18,491 bases of DNA from Actinomycetota bacterium (GTDB taxonomy: Bacteria; Actinomycetota; Actinomycetes; Nanopelagicales; Nanopelagicaceae): NCBI GenBank assembly GCA_947496345.1, contig CANMCL010000009.1, positions 1 through 18,491 on the forward strand. Reading direction: 5' to 3'. Every line of letters begins with the position of its first letter. The first letter of the stretch is position 1. The position numbers and the translations under genes are program-made. Positions 1 to 6,707 of this stretch are shown here, one piece after another. The notes below the pieces were generated by a model. It was not told the origin of the DNA, ran no database searches, and saw only the letters and a list, made by a program, of their open reading frames with translations.

Positions 1-7
1 CTCGCTC

Positions 8-13
8 TATAGT
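8..13 (+). promoter_or_regulatory. -10-like hexamer for leaderless start of DUF3043 gene
   Basis: TATAGT lies 7 bases before the ATG at 21, with no room for a Shine-Dalgarno sequence. This is the spacing of a leaderless actinobacterial mRNA whose first base is at or next to the start codon. The -35 region falls outside the window. The same arrangement recurs before the genes starting at 1558, 6642, 15597 and 17902. Confidence 0.5.
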
Positions 14-20
14 TTGCGCT

Positions 21-560
21 ATGACAACTCCTGCAGATGGCTCTCAGAAAAAAGGCCGACCTACCCCAAAGCGTAAAGAAGCCCAGGCTTCAACAAGGAT
101 TTCTTCGTTAGCGCCAGCGTCAACAAAAATTGAAAAGAAGCGCGCCAAAGACGCTGCCCGTGTAGCGCGCATGAATCAACGTGCTGCGTACCTACGAGGA
201 GACGAAGCAGCGTTGCCGTTACGTGATCGCGGAGTTGAGAAGAGATTTGTAAGAAACTACGTTGATGCACGTCGTTCAATAGGTGAATTTTTCTTACCAG
301 TAATCGGCTTTGTGCTCATTCTTTCTTTGATACCAATAGGCACTTTTGCTTTGGCCGGTATCGCGATTATGTACAGCGTTCTGCTCGTCTCTATCTTTGA
401 CGGCTTTTTTCTTTCACGCAAAATCAAAAGTGAAGTTGCAAAACGTTTCCCAGATAAGAGCACAAAGGGCTTAGGACTTTACGGATGGCTCAGATCTACT
501 CAAATGCGACGGATGCGCGCACCAAAGCCTCAAATCAAACCAGGAGAAAAGTTTAACTAA
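21..560 (+). CDS. DUF3043 family membrane protein
   Basis: A 179-residue protein of the actinobacterial DUF3043 family; no biochemical role is known to me. The N-terminal 85 residues are strongly basic and contain the family-like stretches KGRPTPKRKE (11-20), RAAYLRGDEAALPLRDRG (54-71) and FVRNYVDARRSIGEFFLP (76-93). Two hydrophobic segments follow (about 90-107 and 109-130), then a basic tail. It is probably an inner-membrane protein with a large cytoplasmic basic N terminus. The start is set by a -10-like TATAGT 7 bases upstream, which implies a leaderless mRNA. The stop overlaps the stop of the convergent aldo/keto reductase gene by 4 bases. As I recall, the M. tuberculosis homologue is Rv2206, just before cobT/cobS, which fits the order of the rest of this window. 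Confidence 0.85.
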   Translation: MTTPADGSQKKGRPTPKRKEAQASTRISSLAPASTKIEKKRAKDAARVARMNQRAAYLRGDEAALPLRDRGVEKRFVRNYVDARRSIGEFFLPVIGFVLILSLIPIGTFALAGIAIMYSVLLVSIFDGFFLSRKIKSEVAKRFPDKSTKGLGLYGWLRSTQMRRMRAPKPQIKPGEKFN

Positions 561-1558
561 GCGCGCGGATTTGGACTCTTCGTCGCTTTTGCGTCGGTAT
601 TTGGAAGCGGTCCAAGAGCCTTATCAATTGCTCTCATCTGATCTGCCGAAAGCTTTACGCCGGCAGCCTTTACATTCTCTTTAACTTGCGAAGGTTTGGT
701 AGCACCCATAATCGCGCTAGATACATTTGGGTTTTGCAATACCCAAGCAATTGCCAATTGACCCATTGTTAAACCAGCTTCTTTGGCAATAGGAGCCAAG
801 TTTTGTACCGCGGTAAGCACTTCCTCGCGCAGCCAATTGGAGATCATTCCTGCGCCAGATTTCTTATCTGTTGCTCGTGAGCCGGCAGGTGGCTTCTTTC
901 CTGGAAGGTATTTTCCAGTTAAAACTCCCTGAGCCATTGGTGACCAAACGATCTGACCGATGCCCTCTTTCTTGCTCAAGGGAACAACTTCGCTCTCGAT
1001 TACACGCCAGAGCGCTGAGTATTGCGGTTGGCTAGATATAAAGCGGTTGTAACCCTTGGCGTCTTGAATCTTCAAGGCTTCCGAAATCTGTTGGGCGTTC
1101 CATTCAGAGAATCCGATGTAATGAACTTTGCCAGATCGAATCAGATCGTCAAAGGCGCTAAGTGATTCTTCAAGTGGCGTTTCATAGTCAAAACGATGCA
1201 TTTGATATAAATCAATGTGATCGGTATTTAAACGCTTTAGCGATGCATTACAAGATTCGATAATGTGCTTGCGCGATAGGCCGCGATCATTCTTTCCTGG
1301 ACCGGTTGGCCAATAAACTTTTGTGAAAAGCTCGTATGACTCTCTTCTAATTCCCTTAAGCGCTTTCCCTAATACGGATTCAGCCTTTGTGCCAGCGTAA
1401 ACATCAGCGGTATCAAAGGTGGTAATTCCTAGATCGTAAGCGGTGCGAACACACTTAATCGCGGCCTCTGATTCAACTTGTGAACCATGAGTGATCCAAT
1501 TTCCGTAGGCGATTTCTGATACATACATTCCTGAAGAGCCGAGGCGTCTATATTCCAT
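557..1558 (-). CDS. Aldo/keto reductase, K+-channel beta-subunit-like (AKR6-type)
   Basis: A 333-residue NADPH-dependent aldo/keto reductase, a cytosolic (beta/alpha)8-barrel enzyme that reduces aldehydes and ketones; the natural substrate cannot be told from sequence. It opens MEYRRLGSSGMYVSEIAYG, typical of the family. The catalytic tetrad is visible as D49 and Y54 (FDTADVYAGTKAE), K80 (TKVYWP) and H121 (YQMHRFD). The C-terminal cofactor-binding region has SSAIMGATKPSQVKEN. The reading frame stays open upstream to 1714, but those 52 codons run antisense through the cobalamin riboswitch and do not resemble the family. The ATG at 1558 gives the standard N terminus and has TATGGT 7 bases upstream. 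The C terminus ends in a short basic tail that overlaps the DUF3043 stop. It is divergent from the B12-controlled operon, and no functional link is evident. Confidence 0.88.
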   Translation of the reverse strand: MEYRRLGSSGMYVSEIAYGNWITHGSQVESEAAIKCVRTAYDLGITTFDTADVYAGTKAESVLGKALKGIRRESYELFTKVYWPTGPGKNDRGLSRKHIIESCNASLKRLNTDHIDLYQMHRFDYETPLEESLSAFDDLIRSGKVHYIGFSEWNAQQISEALKIQDAKGYNRFISSQPQYSALWRVIESEVVPLSKKEGIGQIVWSPMAQGVLTGKYLPGKKPPAGSRATDKKSGAGMISNWLREEVLTAVQNLAPIAKEAGLTMGQLAIAWVLQNPNVSSAIMGATKPSQVKENVKAAGVKLSADQMRAIDKALGPLPNTDAKATKSPNPRA

Positions 1559-1565
1559 AGCGCTG

Positions 1566-1571
1566 ACCATA
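1566..1571 (-). promoter_or_regulatory. -10-like hexamer for leaderless start of the aldo/keto reductase
   Basis: On the minus strand TATGGT stands 7 bases before the ATG at 1558, and no ribosome binding site is present. A TTGACA lies further upstream (minus strand, 1584-1579), but only 7 bases separate it from this hexamer, so it cannot be its -35 partner. Confidence 0.4.
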
Positions 1572-1617
1572 CCTGCGCTGTCAAGCCTTGCGTGTTCTGT
1601 TGCAATTGACCCAGCCT

Positions 1618-1623
1618 TATGGT
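1618..1623 (+). promoter_or_regulatory. Possible -10 element for the riboswitch-operon transcript
   Basis: TATGGT on the plus strand would start transcription near 1630, just upstream of the riboswitch aptamer. It is the same hexamer that faces the other way at 1571-1566. No convincing -35 is seen; TTGACC at 1606-1611 is only 6 bases away and too close. This is a weak candidate. Confidence 0.25.
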
Positions 1624-1657
1624 TTGGTACGCACGTACGAACAGCACTACATTTCAA

Positions 1658-1803
1658 ATGCTTTACAGCTTGCCTTTCAGGGGAAGTCGGTGAAAATCCG
1701 ACGCTGACCCGCAACCGTAAGAGCGCATTAGCGCTTAAGTCGGATTACCTGAATCGCCAAGTGAATACAGACAGACACCCGCCGAGGTTTGCGGGGCGTA
1801 GTC
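1658..1803 (+). ncRNA. Cobalamin (adenosylcobalamin-type) riboswitch
   Basis: This leader RNA has the conserved core of the cobalamin riboswitch in order. CAGG (1678-1681) can pair with CCTG (1748-1751). GGGAA follows at 1681-1685, then a hairpin of GTCGG (1686-1690) with CCGAC (1698-1702). The B12 box is GCTGACCCGCAACCGT (1703-1718), followed by a variable hairpin AGCGC-ATTA-GCGCT (1722-1735) and AGTCGGA (1739-1745). Downstream, CGCC (1780-1783) pairs with GGCG (1795-1798) and exposes a loop with TTGCGG (1789-1794). That loop is the exact complement of CCGCAA (1709-1714) in the B12 box, as expected for the L5-L13 kissing interaction. The 5' edge is approximate. Binding of cobalamin would normally switch the downstream genes off, so the operon starting at 1882 should respond to B12 limitation. 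Confidence 0.93.
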
Positions 1804-1809
1804 ACAAGG

Positions 1810-1827
1810 AAAGTATTTTTCTACTTT
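1810..1827 (+). other. AT-rich hairpin in the riboswitch expression platform
   Basis: AAAGTA (1810-1815) and TACTTT (1822-1827) form a perfect 6-base-pair stem with a TTTTTC loop, followed by TATT. It is too weak for a confident intrinsic terminator. It lies between the aptamer and the start codon at 1882, where the switching element should be. The likely ribosome site is GAGAGG at 1862-1867, 14 bases before the ATG, within the second copy of a direct repeat GAGGCTCT (1846-1853 and 1864-1871). Whether control acts on transcription or translation cannot be decided here. Confidence 0.25.
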
Positions 1828-1881
1828 TATTGCAACTACCCCTGTGAGGCTCTTTCATAATGAGAGGCTCTACAGAATTAC

Positions 1882-2421
1882 ATGAATACTAAGAAAAAAA
1901 TATCAGGATTAATCACAATCGCCCTTTTACTCACAACGACTTTTGCCTTTACTTCTCCTGCCAACGCTGCAGATAAGGGTTGGCGATATTGGGGTTACTA
2001 CCAAGCCGCACCTGGCGAAAAGACATGGACTGCAGCAATGACCGGACCTACTGTAGATGTACAAGATGGTGCAGTTGAAGGTTGGTCATTTGTCTTTGAT
2101 GCAAGTGATGTTCCAACTATTGCTCCATCCATAAAGCCTGACTTCGCCTCGATCTGCCGAAGAGTCAAAGCCGATAAGAACTTAAAGCGGATCGCCTTAG
2201 TAGTTGACTTTGGTCGATCTGCATTTGCACCAAAAGGAGAAAAAGTTCAGAAGAGCTTTACCAAATGCGTGCAGATTGCAAAGTCTGCCCAAGGAATCGA
2301 TGTACTTGGCCAAGCTGTGAAAATCCGGGCCGCAAACAGCGGGCTGATCTGTGGCATAAATGGTTATCCAGCAAAAGAGTGTGGCGTTGAAATACCGACT
2401 CCTTACGCTCTAAAGAAATAA
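1882..2421 (+). CDS. Secreted SCO2322-like protein, first gene of the B12-riboswitch operon
   Basis: A 179-residue exported protein. Residues 1-29 are a classical Sec signal peptide: NTKKK charged start, hydrophobic ITIALLLTTTFAF, and ANA before the likely cut after residue 29. There is no lipobox cysteine, so it is not an obvious lipoprotein. The mature part begins with WRYWGYYQ (34-41) and contains VEGWSFVFDASDVP (65-78) and RIALVVDFG (103-111). These resemble the actinobacterial secreted family known as SCO2322, whose members I recall lying beside ECF transporter genes. Four cysteines (92, 129, 157, 167) could form two disulfides. The gene is the first one after the cobalamin riboswitch and is followed after 10 bases by the ECF T component. 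It is therefore probably an extracytoplasmic partner of the importer, perhaps a corrinoid-capturing protein. That role is inference; no binding residues are known to me. Confidence 0.78.
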   Translation: MNTKKKISGLITIALLLTTTFAFTSPANAADKGWRYWGYYQAAPGEKTWTAAMTGPTVDVQDGAVEGWSFVFDASDVPTIAPSIKPDFASICRRVKADKNLKRIALVVDFGRSAFAPKGEKVQKSFTKCVQIAKSAQGIDVLGQAVKIRAANSGLICGINGYPAKECGVEIPTPYALKK

Positions 2422-2431
2422 CCTTTCATAA

Positions 2432-3178
2432 ATGAAATCGTTGCATCCGCTAACTTGGTGGATTTGGTCGCTCTTGATAGTTGGCGCGGTAATCAGCGCT
2501 AACAGTTCTTGGCTGGCTGGAATCTCCATAGCGGGTGCAACGATTCTGGTTTGGCGATTTGCCGCTGACGCACCTTGGGCGCGCAGCTTCTGGTTTTCAC
2601 TAAAGCTCGGTGCCTTCATTCTGATTATTCGCACCTTGGTTGGCATATTGATTGGGGTTCCGATACCCGGAACCAAACTCTTTGAGCTACCGATTCTGCC
2701 GCTTCCAAGTTGGTTGGCAGGAGTTCGCATAGGTGGAGTGATTACCCAAGAGCGACTACTTTCGTCGATTCACGAAGGCTTGATAATTATCGCCGTAATC
2801 TCACTCTTTGGCGCCGCTGTCTCCTTAACAAGTCCACATAAATTACTTCGCGTAACCCCAGTAGTAATTTATGAGTTTGGTGTTGCAACCGTTATCGCTA
2901 CTTCGGCTCTACCCAACCTTGTTCAAAGTATCTCGCGCATACGTAGCGCTAGATTATTGCGCGGAGATGAAAATCCGTCTTGGCGCTCAATCGCTCTACC
3001 GCTCTTAGAAGATTCACTCTCTAGATCTTTGGAATTAGCGGCGGCGATGGATGCTCGCGGCTATGGCGTAAGTCGCAAACGGTCTAGATATCGTCCAATA
3101 AGTTGGCGAGGAATCGATTCAGTTGTGGTTCTTGCTGCATTTTTGATTCTCTCATTTACATTGGCGGTCTTTAGATGA
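2432..3178 (+). CDS. ECF transporter T component (CbiQ/EcfT family)
   Basis: A 248-residue integral membrane protein, the transmembrane coupling subunit of an energy-coupling factor importer. Several hydrophobic segments are visible (about 9-42, 56-78, 116-134, 144-161 and 228-246). The two cytoplasmic coupling-helix motifs that bind the ATPases are present: RSARLLRGDE (171-180), a variant of the first Ala-Arg-Gly box, and MDARGYG (206-212), the second and canonical one. Start codon context is weak, with no Shine-Dalgarno in the 10-base gap after the secreted-protein gene, so translation is probably coupled. Its ATG-TGA end overlaps the ATPase start by 4 bases. The position in a cobalamin-riboswitch operon suggests a corrinoid importer. 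The family alone does not give the substrate, because T components are often generic. Confidence 0.88.
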   Translation: MKSLHPLTWWIWSLLIVGAVISANSSWLAGISIAGATILVWRFAADAPWARSFWFSLKLGAFILIIRTLVGILIGVPIPGTKLFELPILPLPSWLAGVRIGGVITQERLLSSIHEGLIIIAVISLFGAAVSLTSPHKLLRVTPVVIYEFGVATVIATSALPNLVQSISRIRSARLLRGDENPSWRSIALPLLEDSLSRSLELAAAMDARGYGVSRKRSRYRPISWRGIDSVVVLAAFLILSFTLAVFR

Positions 3179-4773
3179 TTAATTTCTCGAGAGTTTCACT
3201 GCTTTACCCAACTTCAACAAAGACAATTTTGGAAGATCTCTCCTTTGAAATTGCTGAAGGTGAAATGGTCTTAGTAATTGGATCTACTGGTACAGGTAAA
3301 TCTTCACTTTTGCGTTTGATTAATGGCCTCGTCCCCCATCACACTGGAGGAATTCTTGCTGGAGATATAACAGTTGATGGCGTTTCCACACAATTGGTGC
3401 GACCGGGTGAACTGGCGCATTTAGTCGGCATCGTGGGCCAGAACCCAGCCCAAGGTTTTGTTACCGATATCGTCGAAGAGGAATTAGCTTTCGGGATGGA
3501 AGCGCTCAATATCGCCCCAGATGTCATGCGCAAACGTGTTGAAGAGATCTTAGATTTGTTAGCCCTTGCCCATCTTCGTAATCGCGCGATCTCTACTTTG
3601 AGCGGAGGTGAACAACAACGCGTTGCTATAGGTAGTGCGTTGGTAATGAATCCCAAAGTCCTGGTGCTGGATGAACCAACTAGCGCGCTCGATCCGATTG
3701 CTGCCGAGGAAGTTTTATCGATTCTGCATCGCTTAGTCCACGACTTGAGTCTTACCGTGGTGATTGCCGAACATCGACTCGAGCGAGTGATCGGTTTTGC
3801 TGATCGCATAATTCATATCGCCGGTGATGGCAGCGCTGAAATTAATTTGCCAGAGGAAATATTAAAGCGCTCTGAAATTGCTCCGCCCATAGTTCATCTA
3901 GCTCGCGCTCTGGGACTCTCCGATGTTGGGCTTAGCGTGCGCGAGGTTAGAAGAATGACTGAAGAAATTCGCGCCAGCGGAAAAGATATCCCGAGAGAAG
4001 TAGGGCAACTCGGTGAGATTGCGATAAGAACGAATAAGTTATCACTGACTTACGGCGAGAAAAAAGCGCTGAATGAGGTATCAACTCAGATACATAGAGG
4101 AGAAATTGTTGCCTTAATGGGCAGAAACGGTGCGGGAAAGAGTTCGCTACTAACAACTCTAGTTGGTATAAATAAACTTTCCAGCGGTAGTTCTGAAATT
4201 AATGGGATTAAATCTGTCGACTTAAAAGGCCAGGTTAGGCGAGAAACAGTTGGTTTCATTCCGCAAGAACCGAGTGATCTTTTGTACGGACAGAGCGTTC
4301 AAGGTGAATGCCAACAAGCAGATAGAGATAATCAGAGCGCTCCTGGTTCAACCTTTGCCCTTTTAAAACGCATTGTTCCCTCAATAAATCCAGAGACACA
4401 TCCGCGCGATTTATCTGAAGGTCAGCGTTTGGCGCTGGCGCTTGCGATAGTCATATCCGCACAACCGAAAGTTTTGATTTTAGATGAACCGACCCGAGGG
4501 CTGGATTATCAGTCAAAGGCGTTACTAATTTCCTTGCTTAAGAACTTCGCCAAGGAATTAAACCGTTCGGTTCTGATCGCAACTCACGATGTGGAGTTGG
4601 TCGCGGAGTTGTGTGATCGTGTAATTTTCTTAGCAGAGGGCGAAGTCGTCGCAGATGGTCCAACCCTTGACATACTTCTATCTTCGCCTGCTTTCGCGCC
4701 CCAAGTGGCTAAAGTTATGTCGCCTCGTCCGTGGCTGACTGTCTCAGATGTAATGCGGGCAGTCGCAGAATGA
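3175..4773 (+). CDS. ECF transporter ATPase, two fused ABC domains (EcfA-EcfA')
   Basis: A 532-residue cytoplasmic ATPase that powers the ECF importer. Two nucleotide-binding domains sit in one chain. Domain 1 has Walker A GSTGTGKS (36-43), Q-loop Q89, the EcfA-like VEEELAFG (100-107), signature LSGGEQ (142-147), Walker B VLVLDEP (162-168) and switch H200. Domain 2 has Walker A GRNGAGKS (316-323), Q-loop Q364, signature LSEGQR (413-418), Walker B VLILDEP (433-439) and H471. Both catalytic sets look intact, although the second signature has Glu in place of the first Gly of LSGGQ. The linker is about 230-280. Domain 2 lacks a clear match to the VEEELAFG segment and carries a polar stretch (QGECQQADRDNQ, 376-387) in that area. 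Fused ATPases are common in actinobacterial ECF systems. The start overlaps the T-component stop, and the stop overlaps the S-component start (ATGA in each case). Confidence 0.93.
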   Translation: MINFSRVSLLYPTSTKTILEDLSFEIAEGEMVLVIGSTGTGKSSLLRLINGLVPHHTGGILAGDITVDGVSTQLVRPGELAHLVGIVGQNPAQGFVTDIVEEELAFGMEALNIAPDVMRKRVEEILDLLALAHLRNRAISTLSGGEQQRVAIGSALVMNPKVLVLDEPTSALDPIAAEEVLSILHRLVHDLSLTVVIAEHRLERVIGFADRIIHIAGDGSAEINLPEEILKRSEIAPPIVHLARALGLSDVGLSVREVRRMTEEIRASGKDIPREVGQLGEIAIRTNKLSLTYGEKKALNEVSTQIHRGEIVALMGRNGAGKSSLLTTLVGINKLSSGSSEINGIKSVDLKGQVRRETVGFIPQEPSDLLYGQSVQGECQQADRDNQSAPGSTFALLKRIVPSINPETHPRDLSEGQRLALALAIVISAQPKVLILDEPTRGLDYQSKALLISLLKNFAKELNRSVLIATHDVELVAELCDRVIFLAEGEVVADGPTLDILLSSPAFAPQVAKVMSPRPWLTVSDVMRAVAE

Positions 4774-5573
4774 AGACATTTACATCTGATATCTATAAAT
4801 TTTCTCGCTCTTCCAAGATAGCCCTATCTCTTACTTCTCTCTTTGCCGCAGCCGGCTTTACCTGGCCATTCTTTGCCTCCGATATGGAGAGCGCTCGTTT
4901 CGCGCAATATTTTTTCTGGGTTGCGATGCCACTTGCATTTGCTCTGTTGCTAACTCAATTAAGCGATCGCAGTCTTGATGCAAAATCTGTCGCCCTGCTT
5001 GGGATGCTAGCTGCACTTCTCGCTGCGCTTCGACCACTCGGGGCTGGTGCCATCGGTATAGAACCAATGTGGTTCTTGCTTATATTGGCCGCGCGAGTTT
5101 TCGGAAGTGCATTTGGTTTTCTGCTCGGCGCACTGGGAATGCTGGCATCAGCGCTATTTACCGGTGGCGTTGGTCCTTGGCTTACTTATCAAATATTCGC
5201 AGCGGGTGTGATTGGGTTATTCGCTGGCGCTTTCGCCAAAGATTTACGCGGCTGGCGGGAACAGATTTACTTACTCATCATCGCGATAGTTTCAGCCTTA
5301 GGTTACGGACTTTTAATGAATTTGCAGTTCTGGCCATGGGCACTCGGTACCAATACCCAACTTTCATTTATTCCCGGTGGCGATATTCAAATTAATCTGC
5401 GCCGCTTCATATCTTTTCATTTTCTATCTTCTATGGCATGGGATATTCCGAGGGCTATTTTGACTAGCGTTCTGGTTCTCTCAACCGGTCCAGCGGTTTT
5501 ATCGGCGCTACGGCGAACTAAAAAGCGCGCGGCCTTCTTAACCCCAATTGAATTCAGCGAACGTTTGAGTTAA
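4770..5573 (+). CDS. ECF transporter S component, predicted cobalamin/corrinoid specificity
   Basis: A 267-residue membrane protein, the substrate-binding subunit of the ECF importer. About six hydrophobic segments can be seen (roughly 17-35, 45-64, 74-90, 99-120, 135-155 and 165-190), with another near 225-245. The stretch IGIEPMWFLLILAARVFG (95-112) and TGGVGPWLTYQIFAAGVIG (131-149) are typical of an S-component group found in Actinobacteria and Chloroflexi. The frame opens 13 codons earlier (4731), but the ATG at 4770 overlaps the ATPase stop as ATGA, as at the previous junction, and is preferred. Specificity for cobalamin or a precursor is inferred from the riboswitch, not from the protein. 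It lacks the N-terminal histidine motif of CbiM, so a cobalt importer is unlikely. The 3' end overlaps gcvT on the other strand by 20 bases. Confidence 0.85.
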   Translation: MKTFTSDIYKFSRSSKIALSLTSLFAAAGFTWPFFASDMESARFAQYFFWVAMPLAFALLLTQLSDRSLDAKSVALLGMLAALLAALRPLGAGAIGIEPMWFLLILAARVFGSAFGFLLGALGMLASALFTGGVGPWLTYQIFAAGVIGLFAGAFAKDLRGWREQIYLLIIAIVSALGYGLLMNLQFWPWALGTNTQLSFIPGGDIQINLRRFISFHFLSSMAWDIPRAILTSVLVLSTGPAVLSALRRTKKRAAFLTPIEFSERLS

Positions 5574-6642
5574 CTAGCGGCAACTTAGCGACTTCAGCGA
5601 CGCAATCACGACCTCGCACATCAATAACAACTTGATCACCTAGCTTAATGTAGTTATTAATCAGCGCTAAAGCTATTCCTTTCTTTAGCGTTGGTGAGAA
5701 AGTCCCACTGGTTACTACGCCTATCAATTCGCCAGCAGAATTCTTCACCTGCATACCTGCGCGCGGAATTCCACGGTCTTGGCTAACTAAAGCGCGAATT
5801 CGCGGATGAATCCCCGCGCTCTTTTCTTCCCGAAGTGCATCAATTCCACTGAAACCATTTTTATCCCAACTAATCGCCCAAGTTGCCGCTGCTTGAACAG
5901 GCGTAATTTCTAAAGTTAACTCGTGTCCGTGTAACGGGTACCCCATTTCGGTGCGAAGAGTGTCGCGCGCGCCAAGTCCACAGACCAGTCCCCCAAGTGG
6001 AGTTATTGCAGCGACCAAGGCATCCCAAACTTTTTCGGCATCTTTCCAGCTAGGAACAATTTCATATCCGTGTTCACCGGTGTACCCGGTTCGGCAGAGA
6101 ATTACATTGCATCCCGCGATACTGACATGTTCAAAAGCCATGTAATCCATTGCCGGGTTGATTCCAAAACTTTTGATGACTTCCTTGGAAAGCGGTCCTT
6201 GTACTGCAATCACACCAAAAGATTGATGCAGATTTACGATCTCAATGTTTGCTGGTGCCTTGGCTATCAAATCGGCTACGACATCACTCGTATTTGAGGC
6301 GTTGGGAATCAGAAAGAGATCGCTCTGGGAATTGCGATAGACAATCAGATCGTCAATTACCCCTCCGCTTGAATTGCAGTGAAGGGTGTATTGGGCTTGA
6401 CCATCTGAAATTCGATTTAAATCGTTGGTGAAGATTGAATTTAGAAATTCCAGCGCGCCCGGTCCCTTTACGCTTACCTTGCCTAAATGGGAGACATCGA
6501 AAATTCCCACTTTATCCCGCACTGCCGCGTGCTCAGCTAAAACACCAGCGCCCGGATATTCAATCGGCATTAGCCATCCACCAAAATCGGCCATCTTCGC
6601 CGAAAGTTGGATATGTTTATCGGCAATTGGTGAATTTTTCAT
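5554..6642 (-). CDS. gcvT: Aminomethyltransferase, glycine cleavage system T protein
   Basis: A 362-residue cytosolic enzyme that takes the aminomethyl group from the lipoyl arm of GcvH, transfers the one-carbon unit to tetrahydrofolate and releases ammonia. Length is normal for the family. Typical segments are DFGGWLMPIEY (19-29), GIFDVSHLGKV (46-56), GGVIDDLIVYR (93-103, with the conserved acidic pair D97/D98), GYTGEHGYEI (186-195), GLGARDTLRTEMGYPLHGHE (222-241) and a C-terminal barrel domain with GVVTSGTFSP. The ATG at 6642 has a -10-like TAAGTT 6 bases upstream and no ribosome site, so it is probably leaderless. gcvP and gcvH are not in the window; LpdA, encoded nearby, would act as the L protein. 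It is convergent with, and overlaps by 20 bases, the ECF S-component gene. Confidence 0.95.
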   Translation of the reverse strand: MKNSPIADKHIQLSAKMADFGGWLMPIEYPGAGVLAEHAAVRDKVGIFDVSHLGKVSVKGPGALEFLNSIFTNDLNRISDGQAQYTLHCNSSGGVIDDLIVYRNSQSDLFLIPNASNTSDVVADLIAKAPANIEIVNLHQSFGVIAVQGPLSKEVIKSFGINPAMDYMAFEHVSIAGCNVILCRTGYTGEHGYEIVPSWKDAEKVWDALVAAITPLGGLVCGLGARDTLRTEMGYPLHGHELTLEITPVQAAATWAISWDKNGFSGIDALREEKSAGIHPRIRALVSQDRGIPRAGMQVKNSAGELIGVVTSGTFSPTLKKGIALALINNYIKLGDQVVIDVRGRDCVAEVAKLPLVNSNVR

Positions 6643-6648
6643 AGCAAC

Positions 6649-6654
6649 AACTTA
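6649..6654 (-). promoter_or_regulatory. -10-like hexamer for leaderless gcvT
   Basis: On the minus strand TAAGTT is followed by 6 bases and the gcvT ATG. It faces away from an identical TAAGTT on the plus strand at 6679-6684 that serves pepA. Confidence 0.45.
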
Positions 6655-6678
6655 CACTTACCCAAAGAATAATTCAGG

Positions 6679-6707
6679 TAAGTTGCCGTCTATCAGCCTC
6701 AAGGGAG
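6679..6707 (+). promoter_or_regulatory. pepA -10-like hexamer and ribosome binding site
   Basis: TAAGTT at 6679-6684 would start transcription near 6691 and leave a leader of about 22 bases. AGGGAG at 6702-6707 is a good Shine-Dalgarno sequence 5 bases before the ATG at 6713 and fixes that start. ACTTACC (6656-6662) and GGTAAGT (6677-6683) form a 7-base inverted repeat between the divergent genes. Confidence 0.5.

Noticed and set aside
1579..1611. TTGACA (minus strand 1584-1579) and TTGACC (plus strand 1606-1611) as -35 elements.
   Set aside because: Each is only 6-7 bases from the nearest -10-like hexamer, far short of the usual 16-18 base spacing, so they are probably chance matches.
1822..1861. 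Intrinsic terminator between the riboswitch and the secreted-protein gene.
   Set aside because: The only stem followed by T-rich sequence is six AT-rich pairs with a short broken T run. It is recorded as a possible platform hairpin, not as a terminator.
4731..4769. Upstream ATG at 4731 as the start of the ECF S component.
   Set aside because: It would overlap the ATPase gene by 43 bases and add a non-membrane, cysteine-containing tail. The ATG at 4770 makes the same ATGA overlap as the preceding junction.
1882..5573. Cobalt importer (CbiMNQO) instead of a corrinoid importer behind the riboswitch.
   Set aside because: The S component lacks the CbiM N-terminal histidine motif, no CbiN-like gene is present, and the layout is that of a vitamin-type ECF system. 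Cobalt cannot be fully excluded without tests.
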